Shown here one piece after another: positions 5,480 through 5,520 of a DNA stretch of 5,520 bases (the first letter of the stretch is position 1; each line of letters starts with the position of its first letter). The translations under genes were made by a program, and so were the position numbers. Location: NCBI GenBank assembly GCA_913061385.1, contig CAJXTM010000329.1:1-5520 (forward strand). The letters are read 5' to 3'. A model generated the notes under the pieces. That model worked only from the letters and a program-made list of their open reading frames with translations, was not told the origin of the DNA and searched no databases. This DNA comes from an uncultured Rhodopirellula sp. (GTDB lineage Bacteria > Planctomycetota > Planctomycetia > Pirellulales > Pirellulaceae).

Positions 5480-5520
5480 CTGTCTCTTATACACATCTGA
5501 CGCTGCCGACGACTCCTTAC
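5480..5520. other. Untrimmed Illumina Nextera adapter plus i5 index
   Basis: Bases 5480-5498 are CTGTCTCTTATACACATCT, the reverse complement of the Tn5 mosaic end. Bases 5499-5512 (GACGCTGCCGACGA) complete the 33-base Nextera read-1 adapter. The final eight bases, CTCCTTAC, are the reverse complement of GTAAGGAG, which I recall as the i5 index named S505/N505. The window ends exactly at the end of the index. This is library-construction sequence, not genome. Confidence 0.98.

Noticed and set aside
5260..5496. Minus-strand frame of 78 codons beginning M-C-I-R-D-S
   Set aside because: The first residues are the translated Tn5 mosaic end of the sequencing adapter, and the rest is the reverse strand of the sigma factor gene.
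1..5520. CRISPR array, tRNA, rRNA, insertion sequence or phage genes
   Set aside because: No regularly spaced repeats, no cloverleaf with a GGTTCGAATCC-type arm, no rRNA blocks and no transposase or integrase motifs were seen on either strand.

Overview
The window looks like a chromosomal piece from a planctomycete of the Pirellulaceae (Rhodopirellula-like). This rests on the style of the proteins: a DUF502 membrane protein with a long insert between its two membrane helices, a ComF with a long low-complexity insert, and an ECF-type sigma factor with a planctomycete-like N-terminus. Base composition is moderate and spacing is loose, with gaps of about 70 to 900 bases. The lineage is inferred from protein style, not proven.

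Layout. Four genes lie on the minus strand. Read in their own direction they are a ComF-family phosphoribosyltransferase (4330 to 3371), a DUF502 two-helix membrane protein (3129 to 2128), a 74-residue single-helix membrane protein (1869 to 1645) and the tRNA methylthiotransferase MiaB (1571 to 147). Gaps of 241, 258 and about 70 bases separate them. They are co-oriented, but only the last pair is close enough to suggest one transcript. Divergent from them on the plus strand, an ECF-type RNA polymerase sigma factor starts at 5235 and is cut off at the right end.

Between comF and the sigma gene lie about 900 bases (4331-5234) without a convincing gene. This stretch holds two short plus-strand frames behind good Shine-Dalgarno sequences and a run of hairpins. 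The most striking hairpin is an 81-base extended one at 4694-4774. It may be a structured RNA or a long sigma-gene leader, and it is the best candidate here for something undescribed. I could not match it to RNase P RNA, tmRNA, SRP RNA or any other RNA I know.

The last 41 bases (5480-5520) are not biological. They match the Illumina Nextera transposase adapter followed by an 8-base i5 index, so the contig ends in untrimmed adapter and the sigma gene is truncated by library construction.

The genes do not form one obvious pathway. MiaB modifies tRNA, DUF502 and the small protein are envelope proteins of unknown role, ComF-type proteins are linked to DNA uptake or nucleotide handling, and the sigma factor would control a regulon outside the window.
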